A DNA stretch of 8,422 nucleotides, from assembly GCA_026225155.1 (NCBI GenBank), contig JAMFSG010000265.1, positions 1 to 8,422 on the forward strand, written 5' to 3'. A program made the translations under genes and the position numbers. The DNA comes from Verrucomicrobiota bacterium. Lineage in GTDB: Bacteria > Verrucomicrobiota > Verrucomicrobiia > Limisphaerales > UBA11358. The notes under the pieces were generated by a model. The model was not told the origin of the DNA, did no database searches, and was given only the letters and a program-made list of their open reading frames with translations. Below are positions 6,044 to 8,422 of this stretch, piece after piece. The first letter of the stretch is position 1. Every line of letters begins with the position of its first letter.

Positions 6044-6783
6044 AAGCAGCGATTGACGGCGACGCGGCCGTTTACCAAGCCAAATATGAGGAAGCATTGC
6101 GCGAAAATGCGCGGCTGCGCGGCGATTTGCTGACGGTGGCCCGGCGCATCGGCCATGATTTGCGGACGCCATTGGGTGGCGTCGCGGTCACGGGCGAAAT
6201 GATCAAGGAAATTCTGGAAGAAAAAGGGGTCGCGGCGGAAGCGATTGTGGCTCCGATTTTTGATTCGACGGATGGTTTGGCGAAATTGATCGAGCGCGTG
6301 AGTTTCGTTTTGAAGGCGTCCGTGAATTCTTCACCGATGGCGCAAGTAAAAATGGGCGACGCCGTTTTCAACACGTTGCAAAGGCTGGAACGCCAGATTT
6401 TGAAAAGCGGCGTGCAAGTGATCGAACCGGCGGAATGGCCGGAAGTCAATGGCGTTGCGTCGTGGCTCGAAGTGGTCTGGTGGAATTTTTTGGCCAACGC
6501 TTTGCAGCACGGGAAAAAAACTTCCAAGATCGAACTCGGCTGGTGCCGGGAAAAAGACGGGTTTCGTTTTTGGGTGAATGACGATGGCGGCGGCGTTCCG
6601 CCGGAAAAAACCGCCAAACTATTTCAGCCGTTCCATTTATTGCATGAACCCAATGCGCGGCAGGGACTGGGTCTGTCCCTGGTTCAGCGCCTGGTGGAAT
6701 TGCAAAATGGGAATTGCGGATACGAGCCAAACGACATCGGCGGCTCGTTTTTTTATTTTACGCTGCCGTTGGCGGTTGCGTGA
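6040..6783 (+). CDS. Soluble sensor-less histidine kinase
   Basis: A 247-residue histidine kinase, probably the partner of the regulator just upstream: its ATG overlaps that gene's TGA (ATGA), with an AGGA a few bases before, so translation is coupled. A short coiled N-terminus (11-35) leads into a HisKA-type H-box with H39 in RRIGHDLRTPLGG. The HATPase domain shows an N-box WWNFLANALQH (N149, N153, H157), a G1 box NDDGGGVP (D181, G183, G185) and a G2 box QGLGLSL (208-214), ending in GSFFYFTLPL. There are no membrane segments and no PAS, GAF, HAMP or other sensor domain. A kinase this small must receive its signal through its short coiled-coil or a partner protein; the poly-HAMP protein encoded 101 bp downstream is one candidate (inference). 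All catalytic motifs look intact. Confidence 0.93.
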   Translation: MKAAIDGDAAVYQAKYEEALRENARLRGDLLTVARRIGHDLRTPLGGVAVTGEMIKEILEEKGVAAEAIVAPIFDSTDGLAKLIERVSFVLKASVNSSPMAQVKMGDAVFNTLQRLERQILKSGVQVIEPAEWPEVNGVASWLEVVWWNFLANALQHGKKTSKIELGWCREKDGFRFWVNDDGGGVPPEKTAKLFQPFHLLHEPNARQGLGLSLVQRLVELQNGNCGYEPNDIGGSFFYFTLPLAVA

Positions 6784-6884
6784 TTCATCAGAATATCGCA
6801 GTCGGAAAAATTGAACAAACCGTTGGCTGACAATGTTTAATCAGCTTGGCGGGAATTTTCCATGTCTTTTTAACATCTCAAATT

Positions 6885-8422
6885 ATGAAGAACGTGCTGA
6901 ATCGTGATCCGAATAAAAAAACGGCGAAATCGTCGAAACAAAACTTCATCGCGCCCAAAACCGTCGTCCGCAAATCCAAGGCCGAAGTTGCGGATTCAGA
7001 TAATGACGAGGTCATGCGGGAATTGTTGATGACGCTCGGCAAATTGAGCGAAGGCGATTTTTCGGCGCGGCTGCCGTTGGATTGGTCGGGCTTGGAAGGA
7101 CGCGTGGCCAGCCGCATCAACCAGATCGCCAGCCGCATGGAAAATTTTAACCGGAATCTGCTGCGGTTGCGCCGGCAAGTGGGCGAAGAAGGAAAAATCA
7201 GCGAGCGTCTGGCTTTGGGCGACGCGGTCGGCAATTGGGCGGAACGCATCGAGGCGATCAATGATCTCGTGGATGAACTTTCGCAGCCGACGGTGGAAGT
7301 CGGCCGCGTGATTGGCGCGGTGGCGAAAGGCGATTTGTCGCAGGCGATGCCATTGGAATTGGGCGGTCGTCCGCTAAAGGGCGAATATCTGCGCACGGCG
7401 AAATTAGTGAACGGCATGGTCGGCCAGCTTGGCGCATTTTCCGTGGAAGTGATTCGCGTCGCGCGCGAAGTCGGCACGGAAGGCAAGCTCGGCGGTCAGG
7501 CAAAAGTGAAAGGCGTTTCCGGCGTGTGGAAAGAATTGACCGAAGGTGTCAATCAGATGGCTGGCAATCTCACGGCGCAAGTTCGCAACATCGCCAATGT
7601 CACCATTGCGGTTGCCAACGGTGACTTGTCGAAAAAAATCACCGTGGACGTGCGCGGCGAAATTTTGCAGCTCAAAGAAGCGATTAACGTCATGGTGGAT
7701 CAATTGCGTTCGTTCGCGGCGGAAGTGACGCGTGTCGCGCGCGAAGTCGGCACAGAAGGAAAATTGGGCGGTCAAGCCGTTGTTCCCGGCGCGGCGGGAA
7801 CTTGGAAAGATTTGACCGATTCGGTGAACGCGATGGCTTCAAACCTAACCGCACAAGTCCGCAATATCGCCGGCGTCACGACCGCCGTGGCGCGTGGCGA
7901 TTTGTCGCGCAAAATCACGGTGGACGTCAAAGGGGAAATTCTCGAACTCAAAGAAACCATCAACACGATGGTGGATCGTCTCAATTCTTTTGCTTCAGAA
8001 GTTAGCCGTGTCGCGCGCGAAGTCGGCACGGACGGAAAACTCGGTGGCCAAGCCGTGGTCCCAGGCGTGGCGGGAACGTGGAAAGATTTGACGGACAACG
8101 TCAACTCAATGGCGAACAATTTGACGGGTCAGGTTCGCAACATTGCAGAAGTGACGACGGCGGTGGCGAAGGGCGATTTGTCGCGCAAGATCACGGTGGA
8201 TGTGCGCGGGGAAATTTTGGAATTGAAGAACACGATCAACACGATGGTTGACCAATTGAATGCGTTCGCTTCGGAAGTGACGCGTGTGGCGCGCGAAGTT
8301 GGGACAGAAGGAAAACTCGGCGGTCAGGCAGCCGTGCCGGGCGTGGCGGGGACGTGGAAAGATTTGACGGACAACGTCAACTCAATGGCAAACAACCTGA
8401 CTGGTCAGGTGCGTAATATTGC
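6885..8422 (+). CDS. Poly-HAMP signalling protein, probably a hybrid histidine kinase (C-terminus outside window)
   Basis: The visible 512 codons open with a basic, probably disordered tail (1-40) and then consist of tandem HAMP-type units. GDFS/GDLS markers fall at residues 57, 149, 246, 338 and 430, giving steps of 92, 97, 92 and 92. From about residue 190 each 92-residue unit reads RVAREVGTEGKLGGQA, then TWKDLTDNVNSMANNLT, then NIAEVTTAVAKGDLSRKITVD and GEILELKNTINTMVD. This is the HAMP array known from large cytoplasmic hybrid histidine kinases (group III/Nik1-type and bacterial relatives), which usually continue into HisKA, HATPase and receiver domains; those lie outside the window, so kinase identity is inference. 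No membrane segment is seen. ATG 6885 has no Shine-Dalgarno. The 101-bp gap after the kinase gene has no terminator, so co-transcription is possible. Confidence 0.9.
   Translation, partial: MKNVLNRDPNKKTAKSSKQNFIAPKTVVRKSKAEVADSDNDEVMRELLMTLGKLSEGDFSARLPLDWSGLEGRVASRINQIASRMENFNRNLLRLRRQVGEEGKISERLALGDAVGNWAERIEAINDLVDELSQPTVEVGRVIGAVAKGDLSQAMPLELGGRPLKGEYLRTAKLVNGMVGQLGAFSVEVIRVAREVGTEGKLGGQAKVKGVSGVWKELTEGVNQMAGNLTAQVRNIANVTIAVANGDLSKKITVDVRGEILQLKEAINVMVDQLRSFAAEVTRVAREVGTEGKLGGQAVVPGAAGTWKDLTDSVNAMASNLTAQVRNIAGVTTAVARGDLSRKITVDVKGEILELKETINTMVDRLNSFASEVSRVAREVGTDGKLGGQAVVPGVAGTWKDLTDNVNSMANNLTGQVRNIAEVTTAVAKGDLSRKITVDVRGEILELKNTINTMVDQLNAFASEVTRVAREVGTEGKLGGQAAVPGVAGTWKDLTDNVNSMANNLTGQVRNI
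7455..8422 (+). repeat. In-frame 276-bp tandem repeats encoding HAMP units
   Basis: Units start at 7455, 7731, 8007 and 8283 (the last cut by the window edge), exactly 276 bp apart, each encoding 92 residues. The later copies are highly alike at DNA level: a 38-bp run at 8076-8113 is identical to 8352-8389, including synonymous positions. This suggests recent duplication or ongoing gene conversion. The first, more diverged units of the same protein (before 7455) are related at protein level only. Confidence 0.93.

Noticed and set aside
6878..7486. 202-codon minus-strand frame opposite the poly-HAMP gene
   Set aside because: Serine/arginine-rich low-complexity translation that mirrors the codon bias of the real gene on the plus strand.
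7455..8422. Regular repeats considered as a CRISPR-like or satellite array
   Set aside because: The 276-bp units are in frame, encode HAMP domains throughout, and have no spacers.

Overview
This 8.4 kb window is bacterial chromosomal DNA of roughly 50% GC. It looks like a Gram-negative (diderm) organism with many signalling genes: a PqiA/PqiB-type envelope transport pair implies an outer membrane. Shine-Dalgarno sequences are weak or missing before several genes. Codon style and gene mix fit a soil or freshwater Verrucomicrobiota (Pedosphaera-like) lineage, but that is only an impression: no rRNA or other marker gene is present.

Layout. Positions 1-1246 (minus strand) hold a two-gene operon, single-domain pqiA followed by pqiB, with overlapping stop and TTG start codons; pqiB runs off the left edge. 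Positions 1507-2078 (plus) hold two small genes: a 52-residue DUF3309-type membrane peptide and an unrecognised 105-residue protein. Positions 2158-3180 (minus) encode a receiver-PAS protein with a four-cysteine tail. A 506-bp non-coding stretch follows, then a DUF892 (YciE/YciF-like) ferritin-like gene (3687-4190) with a clear intrinsic terminator. After a second non-coding stretch of about 420 bp comes a signalling cluster (plus): a sigma-54 activating response regulator (4679-6043), a small soluble histidine kinase overlapping it by 4 bp (6040-6783), and the start of a very repetitive poly-HAMP protein (6885 to beyond the right edge).

How the genes work together. The regulator and kinase are almost certainly translationally coupled and probably form one two-component pair. 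The kinase has no recognisable sensor domain, and the poly-HAMP protein next to it has the repeat typical of large cytoplasmic hybrid histidine kinases, so the three may form one intracellular signalling circuit (inference). DUF892 and DUF3309 proteins are commonly regarded as stress-associated; with PqiA/PqiB the left half has a stress/envelope flavour.

The least explained signal lies in the non-coding DNA: the 7-mer GATTGCA (either strand) occurs seven times, always between genes. It is arranged as a 9-bp inverted repeat, a 19-bp near-palindrome, a related 19-mer on the far side of the DUF892 gene, and direct repeats 10 bp apart. No CRISPR array, tRNA, rRNA, transposase or integrase was seen.
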